64,000 nt of DNA from Rhizophagus irregularis (lineage: Eukaryota > Glomeromycota > Glomeromycetes > Glomerales > Glomeraceae), in contig NC_089437.1 in NCBI RefSeq assembly GCF_026210795.1, positions 1,116,001 to 1,180,000 of the forward strand, given 5' to 3'. The notes beneath the pieces were generated by a model, which saw only the letters and a program-made list of their open reading frames with translations, ran no database searches and was not told the DNA's origin. This document shows positions 47,140 through 60,000 of the stretch, piece after piece. The stretch's first letter is position 1, and every line of letters begins with the position of its first letter. The translations under genes and the position numbers were made by a program.

Positions 47140-47646
47140 AACATAGCATGGACTTAATTTAATTTAATCTTTTAAAATTAATAATTAATTTATGGAAACA
47201 AAATATAGAAAATAATTAAAATAATTAAAATAATTAGAAAAGTAAAAAACTTTTTTTAAAAAAAATTACAAACAAAAATAAAGACAATTCACATAATTTA
47301 TTTTTGCCAATGACAGCTACTTATTACCAAAAAAAATCTTGAAATTGAAATATTTTATTCAATTTTATTAATTCACAAGTATTATCTTTAGATTGTCAAA
47401 GAAATACCAACCAACCAAAATATTTAAAGAATAATAATTTTGCAAGTTCCAAAGATCAATATATTTTTATATATTTTATTAAGAATAATTATTATAATTT
47501 TAAAATTACATTAACCAGTAATCAATCTACAATAAATATTGACCAGGTCTATATGATAATAAGGCAAGAATGGTTAGAGATTTAAAGAATTTTTTCGATG
47601 ATAAAAAAAAATAAAAATTTTTTGTTATTTTGATTACCGGAAAATT
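47140..47646. other. Convergent intergenic region HINT3-like / SRP9
   Basis: 507 bp, A+T-rich, with no gene or RNA seen. Confidence 0.4.
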
Positions 47647-47972
47647 TCATTTACTTTCAGTTGTTGTTTCTTTTCGATTTTGCATTTTTAACATCATCGA
47701 TCGATTTAAACGTTCAAATTTCTTTAAATCGCTGGCTTGATCTGTTTTATATTTTAATGCTGTAAAATTGTCCGTAACTTTTAAAACTAATTTTCCATGA
47801 CGCCAACTTGTTAAATATCGCGTCTATAATATATTATTTAATGGATAATATAAATACTTAATTAAACTGAACATTGAATTATTTTTAAAAAATGCTTTAC
47901 CTCTTTTGGAGAATTCAAATAAAGTTCTTCAACTGCTTCTTGGTATTTATTCCATTCCTTAATGTAAACCAT
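47647..47972 (-). CDS. SRP9: Signal recognition particle 9 kDa protein
   Basis: Binds the Alu domain of SRP RNA with SRP14 and pauses elongation during ER targeting. Two exons: 47972-47901 and 47823-47647; 82 residues (human 86). Visible similarity: YIKEWNKYQEAVEELYLNSP at the start, RYLTSWRHGKLVLKVTDN, ALKYKTDQASDLKKFERL, then a short basic tail. SRP9 of the animal type rather than the yeast Srp21 form. Head-to-head with YHM2, 280 bp apart. Too small to show other features; the start is the only ATG that fits. Confidence 0.92.
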
Positions 47973-48252
47973 TGTATAAACAAGAATTTATTATATCAGA
48001 ATTAGAATTCTTACGCCCGTAAATATAGATGCACCTATTGCGTTATGCACAGCGTAACTCAATTTCACCCAATTATATTGAAATCGGTAAATTTTTTTTG
48101 ATGATTGACGATCTAGATACATACTTAAAATCTTCCAAAGGAGAAAAGATGGACATCTAATCTTATATTTATACTCTTATTTCTCTTTCCTTTTTCTCTC
48201 TCATCTTTTAAAAATCCTGTCCTCACCTCCATTAAAGTAATCTTTTCACAGT

Positions 48253-49609
48253 ATGGCACCAGTTGGTATTTCTGTTCCTATAGAAAAAGATGGCAATTTA
48301 GAAAAGAAACCTGTTAGTTTTATCAACCTTGCCGTAGGTGCAGGTGAATATTTATTTTTTTGTTCGATATATCGCATAAATAGCTCATTTAAACTAGAAG
48401 TTTCAATTTAATTGAAGGATATGTAATAAATGATAATTTATTTATTTAATTTAGGGTTAAACATGTTTGAGGTAACTACACTTGGTCAACCTTTTGAAGT
48501 TATAAAAACTCATTTGGCAGCAAATCGAGGTGATAATATCATAACAGCTACAAAAAAGACTTATCAAAGAGGTGGTCTTTTAGGATTTTATCAAGGATTA
48601 ATACCGTGGGCTTGGATTGAAGCTAGCACAAAAGTATGTTATAACTATTTGTTAAGATTTTCGATTAATTTATTTAATTTAATTGATTTAACATTTTTTT
48701 ATTAAAATTCAGGGAGCAGTACTTATCTTCACTGCCAGTGAAGTCGAATATAGAGCACGTGTTGCCGGTGCGTCTCCTTTTGTGGTATATATATATAAAT
48801 ATAAAATCTAATTAATCTTGGTTTATTTTGTTTAAATGATTCATTTTATATTTACATTCCGTTCATAGGCCGGAATTGTTGGTGGTATGGGAGGGGGGTT
48901 AGCGCAAGCCTATACCACTATGGGATTTTGTACTTTTATGAAAACTGTAGAGGTTACTCGTCATAAAGCTCCTGCAGGACAACAAGTTTCAACTATCAAA
49001 GTTGCAGCTGATATCTGGAAAAGAGAAGGTATTCGTGGAATAAATAAAGGTGTAAATGCCGTAGCACTTCGACAATGTACCAATTGGGCAAGTAGATTTG
49101 GGTTAACAAGAGCAGGTGAAACCATAATTAGGAAGGTTCGAGATGGTGAGATACCTGATTATAGTAAACCATTGTCTCCAATCCAAAAAATTTGTGCTAG
49201 TGCCATCGGAGGGGGTTTGTCTTGTTGGAATCAAGTAAGTGACAAATTTATTAGTATCAAAAAATACTTATTTAATCTAATTCTAATTTATTTATTTTTA
49301 CAGCCTATTGAAGTTATTAGAGTAGAAATGCAATCTCAGGTTAAAGCACCAGGAAGACCCGAGAAAATGACAATTGTTACTTGTGCTAAATATATTTATA
49401 AAAATAACGGGTTTAAAGGATTCTTTCGCGGTGTGACACCTAGAATTGGTTTAGGTGTTTGGCAGACTATTTGTATGGTATTTGGTGGAGATGCTGTCAA
49501 GGTAAATTAATATAATTTTATTATTGTTGTTGTCATTGTTTATATTTTTACTAACAAATATTTTCATATTAAGGCTAAAATTGCTCAAAGGCAAGCTGCA
49601 AAGATTTAA
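48253..49609 (+). CDS. YHM2: Mitochondrial citrate/oxoglutarate carrier Yhm2
   Basis: Inner-membrane carrier that in yeast exchanges citrate for 2-oxoglutarate and also binds mitochondrial DNA. Six exons: 48253-48343, 48455-48633, 48713-48784, 48869-49234, 49304-49501, 49574-49609; 313 residues (yeast 314). The three carrier repeats are visible, with the signatures PFEVIKTHL in repeat 1, [10 protein letters not shown] in repeat 2 (Met replacing Pro, as usual for this subfamily) and PIEVIRVEM in repeat 3. The Gly-rich [14 protein letters not shown] helix and [11 protein letters not shown] near the C terminus are typical. In a lipid- and citrate-exporting symbiont this step feeds cytosolic citrate; that role is inferred. 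Confidence 0.95.
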
Positions 49610-50254
49610 TTAAGATCAAAGAGGAAAATAGATAAAGGTTCATGAAAATGTCACTAATAATATATATAATATATATATGTATAGATATAGATATCACAAA
49701 CTTATTATTTAAATTATTTTTTTTTTTTATTAAATTATTAAATTATTTTAATTTAAATATATATATATCCATATATATATATTTTTTAATTAAAAGAACG
49801 AGTATAAATAATTAGCATATTAATAGTTTTATCTTTTTGTGAAGTCAAAAAAATATTGAAATTTATAAAATATTATTAAAAAAAAAATAGTACATATAAA
49901 ATTGAAAATAAATTACAATATTGTAAAAGCAAAAAAAAAAAGTCCAAAAATAAAAGTTTATATGATTGAAAATATCTAAGTAAGATGTAACCAAAAATTT
50001 TTATTTTTTTAAGAAAAAAAAAATTTTTACTGATTAAAATTAAAAAAAAAAAAAAAATGATGATGTCACTTATGAAGAATACAGGAAAAAGTCACTGTAA
50101 ACTGAACTAAAGACTAGTGGTGAATTATTTTTTTTTTACAATTAACATCTCTCAAATTTCTCTTTGATAAAAATTTTTTTTTTTTTATTATTCCTTTTTT
50201 TTTTTATTTATTTATTTTTTCTTTTTTTCTTTTTTAATAGAATCAAATAAGAAA
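49610..50254. other. Convergent intergenic region YHM2 / RAD6
   Basis: 645 bp dominated by A, T and TA runs (for example 49760-49790 and 50040-50058). No gene or RNA seen. Confidence 0.45.
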
Positions 50255-51134
50255 TTATTCCCATGAATGCTCAACAACTTCTTTGACTCTTCTATTATAT
50301 TCTTTACGATTTTCTCTAAACAGATTAGCAGCTTCGGCATTTGCCGGTGAATTTGGATTAGGGTCATGTAGTAAACTTTGAATACTTGTCAAGATAGCAG
50401 CGACATCATAAGTTGGTGACCATCTATTTTGAAGAATATCAAGACATAGTTCTCCATTAGCATACACATTTGGATGAAACATTTTTGAAATGAATTTAAC
50501 CGAAGGAGGCTTATTGGGATAATTTTCGTCAAATTGGAGAGCCAATTTAAAAGTTCCGTCTTCAAATGGTGTATCGGCTAAGAAGGAGAAGAAAAAAAAG
50601 GAGATAGAAAAAATAGAAAGAATAAAATTAAAATATAGAAATATAGAAATATAATGTTTTCATAATTCAATAATTTGTCATCGTATTTTTGTATAATCGA
50701 TATTTCAATAAATATAATAGATCATATAATCATTTTCTAAATAAAATAAAGATATCTCAATATAATTAACTCATAAATCACACATTATGTGGAGTTAAAA
50801 CAACTTCTATTGAAAGAACTTTCTTGAAAATTAATCAGACAAGATAATTATTAAAAAGATTTTCCCGACTTTTAATGTTTTAAAAAAAAGTTGTCTGATA
50901 AAAAAAAGGGCAAACTAAAAGACAAACTATACAAACATACTGCAAATTTCTAAGTAAGAAAGTTTTAAAGATTATAAAAGGCAAATAATAAACCTTTTAC
51001 TTACCAGGACCAAAGATGACAGCATTCCATAATAGAATATTATCAGGGCAAGGTGCTCCTGAGATGCCACCTGGAGGATCATTTTGAAGTCGTTTAAAGT
51101 CTCTCATAAGTCTACGACGCGCTTCAGTGGACAT
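50255..51134 (-). CDS. RAD6: Ubiquitin-conjugating enzyme E2 Rad6/Ubc2
   Basis: E2 that with Bre1 ubiquitinates histone H2B, with Rad18 ubiquitinates PCNA in DNA-damage tolerance, and with Ubr1 serves the N-degron pathway. Two exons: 51134-51005 and 50577-50255, with a 427-nt intron; 150 residues. [20 protein letters not shown] is the classic Rad6 N terminus. The UBC core has HPN at 78-80 and catalytic Cys88 in [13 protein letters not shown]. It ends HSWE without the long acidic tail of budding-yeast Rad6, as in animals and fission yeast. Head-to-head with MAD2. Confidence 0.97.
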
Positions 51135-51447
51135 TTTTTAATTTTTTTTTGTAGGTTCAAATATGAAAAAAAAATTTAATAATTATAAACGGGGGCTTCA
51201 AAGGTTTGCTGTTTGTTCGTGAAAATTTGATCTGCGGGGTTTATAACTGAACATTCTGGCCTTATTATTTATATGCATCAAAAAACGTTACGCCATTTCC
51301 AGTCATGTGAATTATTTGATTAGAAATCTGTCTAGCCAATCAAAACTCAAGTTAAAAATATCGTGAATATAAACGCGTCAGAAAAATAAACAACCTTTAA
51401 TAATTTATTTTTTATCCTTTTTTTTTTTTATATTTAATTTTAAAACA
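51135..51447. promoter_or_regulatory. Shared divergent promoter RAD6 / MAD2
   Basis: 313 bp between start codons. It holds an ACGCGT (MluI cell-cycle box) at 51373-51378 and a CCAAT pentamer at 51336-51340. In ascomycete yeasts ACGCGT is bound by MBF on G1/S and repair genes, which would fit these two genes. Binding here is inferred. Confidence 0.5.
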
Positions 51448-52466
51448 ATGAGCTTCGAAACAAAAAATATTCGAGAAAATATTTCGTTAAAAGGTTCTAC
51501 CAAGATAGTTGTGGAATTCTTTGGTAATTTATAACTTTTTAAATCTATGCTATAAATTTTTTATTTTATTTTTTTTTTAAGCGTTCGAAATTAAACTTTT
51601 TATTTACTTTATATTCAAAAAAAGAATTTGCGCTGAATAGGTAAATTTATTCATTACCTTTTTTTTTTATAAACTTATGGTTAATAATCCTTAATACTAT
51701 TAAAATAAAAGTATTCTATTTCAACGTGCCATATATCCTCCGGAGGATTTTAAAATGGTAAAGAAATACGGACTCAATGTTCTGGTAACAATTGATGATT
51801 CTTTAAAATCTTATTTGAAAAAACTTTTAACTCAAGTAGAAGGTACGTTTTGTTGATTTTTTCGTGTTTTCTTAACTATCCATACCTTTTAATTAATAAT
51901 TTCTTGGGACAGTTTGGATAAATGCTGGAAAAATTAGCAAACTTATATTAGCAATCATGAATGTCGAAAATCGTGAAATTCTTGAACGATGGCAATTTGA
52001 TATACAAATCATCGATGAGGAAAATAAAGAAAATAAGGGACCGTATGTATTATATATATAAAGTTTGCTTTATTTTATTAATTTTTTTTGTTTATGAAAA
52101 TCAGAGGTGGGGGAAAGAAACAAAGAACCGATCAAGAAATAAAAAATGAAATTCAAGCAATTATTCGTCAAATTACGGCCAGCGTTACATTTTTACCTGT
52201 ACTGGAAGATGAATGTACGCTTTTTTTTTTAAAAAAAAAATGAATTCTGAATTTTAAATTTGTAATCTATAATTTATATAGGTACGTTTAATATTCTTGC
52301 ATTCACCGACAAAGATGCGGAAGTACCAGCTGAATGGGATGACTCAGATCCACTTATTATTCAAAATCCTGAATACGTTAGGTTGAGATCTTTTTCAACC
52401 AAAAATCACAAAGTTGATGCAATCGTTTCGTATCGTTTAGGTTTTTATGATGACCCAAAACGATGA
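51448..52466 (+). CDS. MAD2: Spindle checkpoint protein Mad2
   Basis: HORMA-domain protein that captures Cdc20 until all kinetochores are attached. Six exons: 51448-51523, 51625-51640, 51712-51842, 51913-52042, 52105-52214, 52282-52466; 215 residues (human 205). Similarity runs along the whole length: SLKGSTKIVVEFFEFALN, SILFQRAIYPPEDF, VKKYGLNVLVTID, ERWQFDI, IRQITASVTFLPVLE, and the safety-belt region EYVRLRSFSTKNHKVDAIVS. The second exon has only 16 nt. A Gly/Lys insertion (PGGGKKQRTDQ) lies before the conserved I-R-Q-I-T helix. Confidence 0.96.
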
Positions 52467-52853
52467 ATTAGATAGCAATATAACGTGTATTACGTGCGAA
52501 GCTTGAAAAACGCTTTTAACAAGGTTTGAATTTTATATGTATAAAAAAAATAATAATAAAAATTGTTTATTAATTGAATTTTTTTTTACTGTAGTTAAAT
52601 AAACAATTTATTACAACGAAGAATTTTAAATTATATTTATACAAAATTTTTTAAGAATAAATAGTCAAACAGTTTAGGTAGTCATGGATAGGATCAAGGA
52701 TTAAATAATCTTTGTTACTTTGTAAGAAAAAATTTAAATGACTCATCCTATAACTCTGCAACATGAGGTAAATGGTCCAAATTTATTAAAAAACGATTTT
52801 TTTAGAATTCCACATAAAAATATTAAGTATGGCTTGTAAATCTATCCTAACAG
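52467..52853. other. Convergent intergenic region MAD2 / ALKBH6
   Basis: 387 bp of A+T-rich sequence, presumably two 3' UTRs. No gene seen. Confidence 0.4.
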
Positions 52854-54042
52854 TTAAGTATTTTTCTTAAATATTCCCACTTTCATCACTTTTTCTACCA
52901 CACGGTAAGTCAGACTAACTCTTGTACTCCTTTCCAGAATTGCGTCTCTATTCACATCATCCGATAAATTCATTATATTCTTTTGGCTCAAATTATCAGA
53001 CTTTCTTTCTTCGATTCCGTGTAAATAAGTTTTATACAAATCATCTTGAAGTACTAAGAGACTAATATACAAAATGATGCGTTTATAATTGAAATTTTTA
53101 CAATGATTAAAAATTTAATGTTACCTTCGAGGTTCAAGAAGTAAAGAAAATTCTGGTATAAAGTTTGTCACATTTTGTTCCAAGTTTAATTCCTCAGTAC
53201 GACGTTTATATAAATCAAGAATAGTATATGAATTTAGTGAAACTGTTGCCACTGTAGGATAATAAAACGGACCATCCTCATGTGGCTTCAAAAAATTCAA
53301 TTAAAAATTTTTTAATCGGTCAAATAGTAAGATAATCTAAGATAATCAAATAATACAATATCTATCAAAATTCATATTCACTCACCATAATACCCTGACC
53401 AGATTCGTATTCATTAATTAAACAATGATTTGGCAATTTAAATTTTGAGCAATTATTAAAAATTTCAAGTTGTGAGAATTTACTAAAAATAGAATCTTTT
53501 AACCATGATGGAAGTGGTTCAGCTATCATACCACGTTCCGTTGGTTTACCACCTAATAAAAAATACATATGAAGATTAAGCAGTGTCATCATTATTAAAA
53601 AGAGAAGCATAATTATTTTTAATTCTTTTTACCCCAATTCTGAAGTCTGTACAATGATATCATATTTTTTTTTCGAGTTTTTTTTTTAAAAATAGATCAA
53701 ATTAAAGATTTTCCTTTTTTTCATGTGTTTGGAACAAAAAAGAAAAAATAGGAAAAGAAAACCTTCGATTTTTCAGAGTGACCCATTTTGGTTTTGGAGC
53801 TGAATAAACCTAAATGATTAATTAATAATTATTGATTATAGGTATGAATTAAATTAATAAATTAATTAATCGGTTTCTTCATTTTCATACAAAATAAAAA
53901 TATATATATATATATATGTAAATACCTTATTTAAAAGTTCTTGTTCTTCTTTTTCTGATATAAAATCTCTTATATAAAAACCACTATCTGGAATATTTTC
54001 TATTTTAAAATCTTTTAAATTGACATTATCAAAATCGACCAT
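52854..54042 (-). CDS. AlkB-like dioxygenase, ALKBH6 type
   Basis: Fe(II)/2-oxoglutarate dioxygenase related to AlkB; the ALKBH6 substrate is not firmly established (nucleic-acid binding and alkylation tolerance are reported). Six exons: 54042-53926, 53809-53763, 53646-53633, 53552-53386, 53285-53125, 53061-52854; 237 residues (human 238). Motifs: APKPKWVTLKNRRLQNWGG, the iron ligands in MPHEDGPFYYPT (His and Asp), YLHGIEER with the distal His, and RVSLTYR with the oxoglutarate-binding Arg. The third exon is only 14 nt. The start is the ATG of MVDFDN; the open frame upstream is low-complexity and unlike the family. Confidence 0.93.
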
Positions 54043-57000
54043 ATTCGACCGATCTCTAAAAAAAAAAATAAATAGATAAAAATTTTTTTTTTCCACAAAA
54101 AAAAAAAGGAAAAAAAGAAATTTTTTATGGATTACATCATCATAATGAAACAATGGATCATGGTGATGTATTTGATTATGTCAGAATATGGTTCAATAAT
54201 ATTCAATTAATTATTAATTCTGAAAGAACCGTATCACAAAATCCCGTATAGGATGTGATTAGCAAGTATCTCTATCTTAGAATCTTTGAGTAACATCGAC
54301 GATTATCGTTCATTATCGTTCGACCATAATATCGACATGTTCGTGATTTTTTTTTAACGTTTTAACGAATCATGGACTAATTATAACGATAAAATCACAA
54401 ACACAAATACCAGTAAGAGATTGGAAATCAAAAGGAAGCATCTTTATCTTTATTAAAGGAAAATGTATCTAATTTGAAAATCAATTTTTACAAAAAAAAA
54501 GGGTTGAATTTGAAAGAAAGTAAGTAAGAAAAAAAAGAAAAGAAAAGAAAGAAATAAAAAAAGAAGAACTACTCCTCCATCCTTTTCTCAACAAAAAAAA
54601 AACCTATCAAAATTTTTTTTAAAAAAAACCTCTATTGAATTTGAATCATTTAAAATCAAAAAATCTTTCAGTTATTTCAGTTATTACAGATAATTTAAAA
54701 AAATGAGTTATTACTAATAAATTTATTATTTTCTTTTTTTATAATAAAATGAAACAAAGTACTCGCCGAATTTAAAATGTATTTTTATAAATTGTAAACG
54801 TGGCGTAAATCACCATAAACGCGGTTTGCAAATTGCAGGTCTATAATAATAATGTCGTAAATTGTAATGGTTAAAAAAGTGTTAACTGGAACGTATATTA
54901 CCTTTTAAAGGAGCTTTACATATAAAAACGGTACTGTAAGTCTGTAACATGAAACTTTAAAATTTTAAATTATGAAAAAAAAAGTCAAAAAAAGAAAGAG
55001 AAAGTCAAAAAAGAAAGAAAAAAAAAAAAAGAATAATAATAGTAAGGTAAAAATGGTTCAAATCGAGATAAACAAAAAATTGAGATCAAAATGAGATTTC
55101 ATCAATCTCATGGGGTTTGAACGAATAGCAAATAGTTGAACGAATTTGAAATTGTGATATTATTGTTGGATGGAAGCCCAACAAAAAACATGAAAAAGGA
55201 TTGATAGAAGGGTTGACAGATTACATAATTAACATTTTTGGAAATGTTTTTCGTCATCGTGCAGATTTTATCACGTTCTTCATTATCTCAGCAAGTTTCA
55301 ATGATATATTTACGCATGTAAATTCCATATAAGTAATAATCAGCAAGACTTATATAATCAAAGATCGACGAAAATTTTTACAAAAACTTTACGCAGTAAT
55401 GTAAATCGCAACAAAAAGTTTATACAGTATATCTCTTTGACTCTTATCTATTATGATTAATGAAAAATACAATGAAAATTGAAAATCTGATTGTTTTTTT
55501 TTAAAGTTTTTACGATACCAATGAATGATGCATTTACATATTAGATTGTATATCATATTTAACAAATGAAAATAAAAAAAGTAACACAAACTATTTTAAA
55601 AAAAGAAAAGTTTTTTATGTTCTCGCGTAAAAAAAGATTAGCGATTCATTCAATTTAATGATTCTATAACAGGATTTTTTATCTTTTTGTTCTAAAAAGA
55701 GAATAACAAAGAATTTTGTTTATGCGATGCAAAAGAAAATCTTTTCAAAAAAAAACTTGCATCAGAACTTACCATCTTTATTTTCAATGAAAAAATACCC
55801 AAATTTTCTTTAACCCACTTTTTTTGATATTTGTAACACCACATTTTTATACAATTTTTTTCAAATATAACAATATAACGTAATACAAACAATGAAATTG
55901 GTTCTATACACGACATACAACACGTGGTCGCGTGATTTCTATAATATAGGGAAAAGTTGGAAAGTTAATTCTCAAAATTCTATTATTTTCATCATCATCT
56001 TCTCGTATGTAACCACCCCGCAGTTTTTGCAGTTTTCCTAAATAATTATGTCATGTCAAAATCTTTCTTTGAATGATCATTTTTTTCAATTTCTTCTTTT
56101 ATACATCTGTCGGAATTTCCTCACAATTTCATTGGAAGTTCAGAAATGGAAAATAACGCCATATTGCTGTTTTTATGTATTTTTTTTTTCGAACTTCTTT
56201 ATTTATAGAAAAAGAATACGTAATGTACGATGACATAAATTACGTAATTTTTAATTTCATGTTTCTTTATCTTTTTTTTTTTTGCTTGCATTTTTTTATT
56301 TCCCGCTTGTTCGGTTCAGCCAACTCATAAGAAAAAAGATTATATTTCGCGTATTCAAACATCGGCATTATTCCGAATCAATTAGTTTAAACCAGAATAC
56401 ATAAAAAAAGGGGTCTTTTTCGTTGTTTCAATAAAGTCTCTTTTTTTTTTTTTTTTTTTTTTTTGAATTATGATGATAATAATATTTATTATTGCTACTA
56501 TCAATTGATAATTATCTTTAGATATTTTGACATCCTATCAAAGATTTTTTTTTTCTTCTATAAAAAGAAAAATTTGTATATGAATCCATTTTAGAAAACT
56601 AGATTTTTCTTTTTTCTTTTTTAAAAAAAGAATCATTTTTTTTTACTTTACGTAAAATATTATTAATATTATTATTCGTTTTTTTTTTATCCTTTGTCAC
56701 TTTAAAAAACGTAATTGTATTCAAAATGTAGAAATCTCTCAATTGGAGGATGCAAGAAAATTTGATAACAAAGTAAATGCAATGAAATGCACTTATTAAT
56801 CTCATCGTATAATGTCGTTGCTAAAGTGACTATCTTTCCGAATCGAGTTGAATATACCACATCTTTGTCTTTTTTTTTTTGATTATTATTATAATTATTA
56901 TTTCGTTCTATTCGTTTGTCATTGTTTTTTTTTTAAATTCAAAAAAAAAAAAAAAATTTTTTAATTTAATCATTATATTATATTTTCTTTATCTTTGTTG

Positions 57001-60000
57001 TACAAACGATTTAAATGACTTGTAATAAACTGCAAGAAACAAACAAAATATTAAATCATTAACTATTAACAATGACTGCGCCCAGATGAATTTAGAATAA
57101 TTCGATCCCTCCATGCTTTCCGAACCTGGTTGTTGGAAGAAAAAAAAAAATTAAAATGAGTGCATAAATGTTGAAATTTATGATATCATATTGCTAGCAA
57201 GTTCATCTCTGCAGATCATATCTGGCGAGTAAGAAATCGAGAACAATTCTACTTGTTTGAAAAAAAAAAATCTATTTTTTTTTTCTACAAATGTATGTCG
57301 AACAAATTTTGCAGAAATATGAAATAATGTATGCAGCTAAAATTTGTCAACATTCTTGTAGATTATTTATTATTCTTTCTAAAGGTATTTATTCACGTAG
57401 ATTTCGGTTTGTACCTTTTTTTTTTTTTTTTTTAATTCTCTCTAACCCACCAATTCATTCCTTTATTTTATAATTAAATATCTTCGCCCCCCCCTTTAGA
57501 TTTCGACATTACTTACCGTTAAAGAGTAATAACTAAGGGGGGGAGCATGAGAATTCAAGTATCTTTCGTGATACATCGCTCTTCCTTTATTTTATACTCG
57601 ATTTTTTCTAATATTTCAGTCAGTATAACACGTTTGATCTTTAATAATGTTGATCTATTTTCATTTATTTGCTTATATAATCTTACTTTGACTTCTACCT
57701 TTTCTTTTCGGTATTATGGATATTAAAATTTTTTATCATAATAAACTTTTATTTTCTTATTTATTTTTCCTTTCCTTTCATCTTTCTAGCTTGCGAACGG
57801 ACGGACCAAATCGTTACGGCTTATCGTTTCTATCATCTTTTTTTTTAAATCTCGTAAAACAAATTACATTTTCGATTTTTTTTTATATGCCAAATCATTC
57901 AAACCATTCAACCATTTTGTTTATTTATGCATTATGAATTTATTATTTTTTTTTTCATATTTTCCTTTTGTGCTCTGGATGATAACATCCAATTTTTATT
58001 TTTAAATATTATGGTTCTTTGTTCTATTTTTTTTGTTGTTTCTTTAAAATTCGTCTTTTTGAAACTCATCGACCCTTTAGTGATCGTATTTATTTCTAGC
58101 CGAATATAATTTGGTTAGTATGTTATTATTAAGGTTGGTTGTATTCCTTATAACTTAAAAGTGCGGAAAAACTCAAAGTCAAATTATCAGATCTTAGCTG
58201 TTTATAGTAAAATATGCCGTGAACAACAACAATATGCGCGATTTCACGTAAAACATTTTTTTCAAACTTTATTTTTGTTTTTTAATATTTTTATTCTTTA
58301 CATTACAGGCTTATCGTAACAGCCACAACATTATAACTTTAATGTTATCTTTTTCAAAGTGAGTAATATTTATTTAATACGCGTTTGAACGGACGGTGAT
58401 GGTGACTGGATTTAAATATATATATTTTTTTAATTTTAGGAATTAATTCGCTAAAGTTTTTTGCGTGTTTTTAGAATTTTTTTTCTAGTCGTATTTACTA
58501 TATATTTAAAAAAAATTTATACGCACTTTTTATTTATTTGTTTGCCCTTTTTTACTTAAACATTCATTCATTTTTTCAAATCAAAAAAAAACCATTATTT
58601 TTTTTTAAAAAAAAAAAAATATTTTTTTTATTTATTTGTTCATTTTGAATTCTTTTTTTTTTTTCTTCTTTTTAAATTTTTTTTTCACTATTTTTTTAAA
58701 AAACATTTTAAAGTGAAAAACAAATTGAAAAGAAAATTATTTTAAAAAAAAAAAGAAATAATTTTTTTTAAAAAGTTAGGTTTTTTTTTTGTATTAGTAG
58801 TAGGAGGGGGGAAAATAAAAAAATAATTATAAAATAAAGATGTGCGGAATTTTTTTATCTGAAAAAAAAAAAAAAAAGAATATCTTCTTTTTTTTTGTAA
58901 AAGGACCTGTTGTTTGTTGTTTTGTTTTGTTTTGTATTGTATTGAAAAAAAAAACAGTATTTTTTTTTTGGAAAATCATTAGTTAGTTTTCATAAAAAAG
59001 TTAATATTTAAAGGGGATTGGAAATCCCCCTTTTTTTTATAATTTTTTTTAAAAAAAAGAGAAGAAAATTGGGAGCAAAAAAGGTTAAGATAAAAAAAAT
59101 AAAATATTTACCTCAATTATAAAAAATTTGTTAATGATATATATATGATATGTAAATTGAATTACAAACTTTTAGACATTGATGGATTTTTTGTTAATTG
59201 TTTTGTTAAAAAAAAAAAGTGAGAGAGAAAATAAATTTTGTTCAAATTAGTTGTTTTCCAAATTGGGTTTCCTTCTTTTTTTTTGTAGGTTGTGTGTATT
59301 TTAAAAGAAAAAAAAAATCTTCCTTTTTTTCCTTTAAAAGAAAAAAAAAATCATTATTATTATTTTCATTTCAAAAAAAAATTCATTATTTTTTAAAAAA
59401 TTAAAAAAAAAACCAAATTTTTGGTTTTTTTTTGAAAAATTGTCCAAAAAAAGGCTTCTAAAAAAAAAAAAAATTTTTTTTTTTGCTAAAGGAGATCTTT
59501 TTTTCTTGATTTTTCTTGATTTTCAAAAAAAAAAAAAAAAATAATTTTCTTTTTTCTTTCCTTTTTTTTTTTTTTTGGTTCCAAAAAATCATTATTTTTG
59601 TTATTATAATATATTATTTTTTTTTTCTTTTAAAAAAAAAAAAAAGAAATTTTTTTTTTTAACTTCATTACGATTTCATTACGATTGTTGATTTTTTTTT
59701 TTTTGTGTTTTTTTTTTGTTATTTTTTTTTGTTATTTTTTTTTTTTTATAATCGATATTCGATTCATTATATCGATTATTTTTCATTTCATTAAAATTTG
59801 TTCGACATTAAAAAAAATATTGATCATTAAATTAAAAGATCAATTGTAATTAAACATATATATATATATGTATGTAAAAAATAGAAGAAAAAAAAAATTA
59901 AGCTTGACCGAAAAATAAACGAAAGGGATAATTTCCATTATATTGCGGGGATTTTTTTTTTGATTTTGAACGAGCTTCGTTTTTTTTTATGATTTTTTTT

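Noticed and set aside
53926-54153. Upstream extension of ALKBH6 from an ATG at 54153
   Set aside because: Adds a Phe/Lys homopolymer-coded stretch unlike any family member; the ATG at 54042 matches the family start.
57100-57125. TTCGATCCCTCC as a tRNA B box
   Set aside because: No A box, anticodon arm or cloverleaf could be built upstream.
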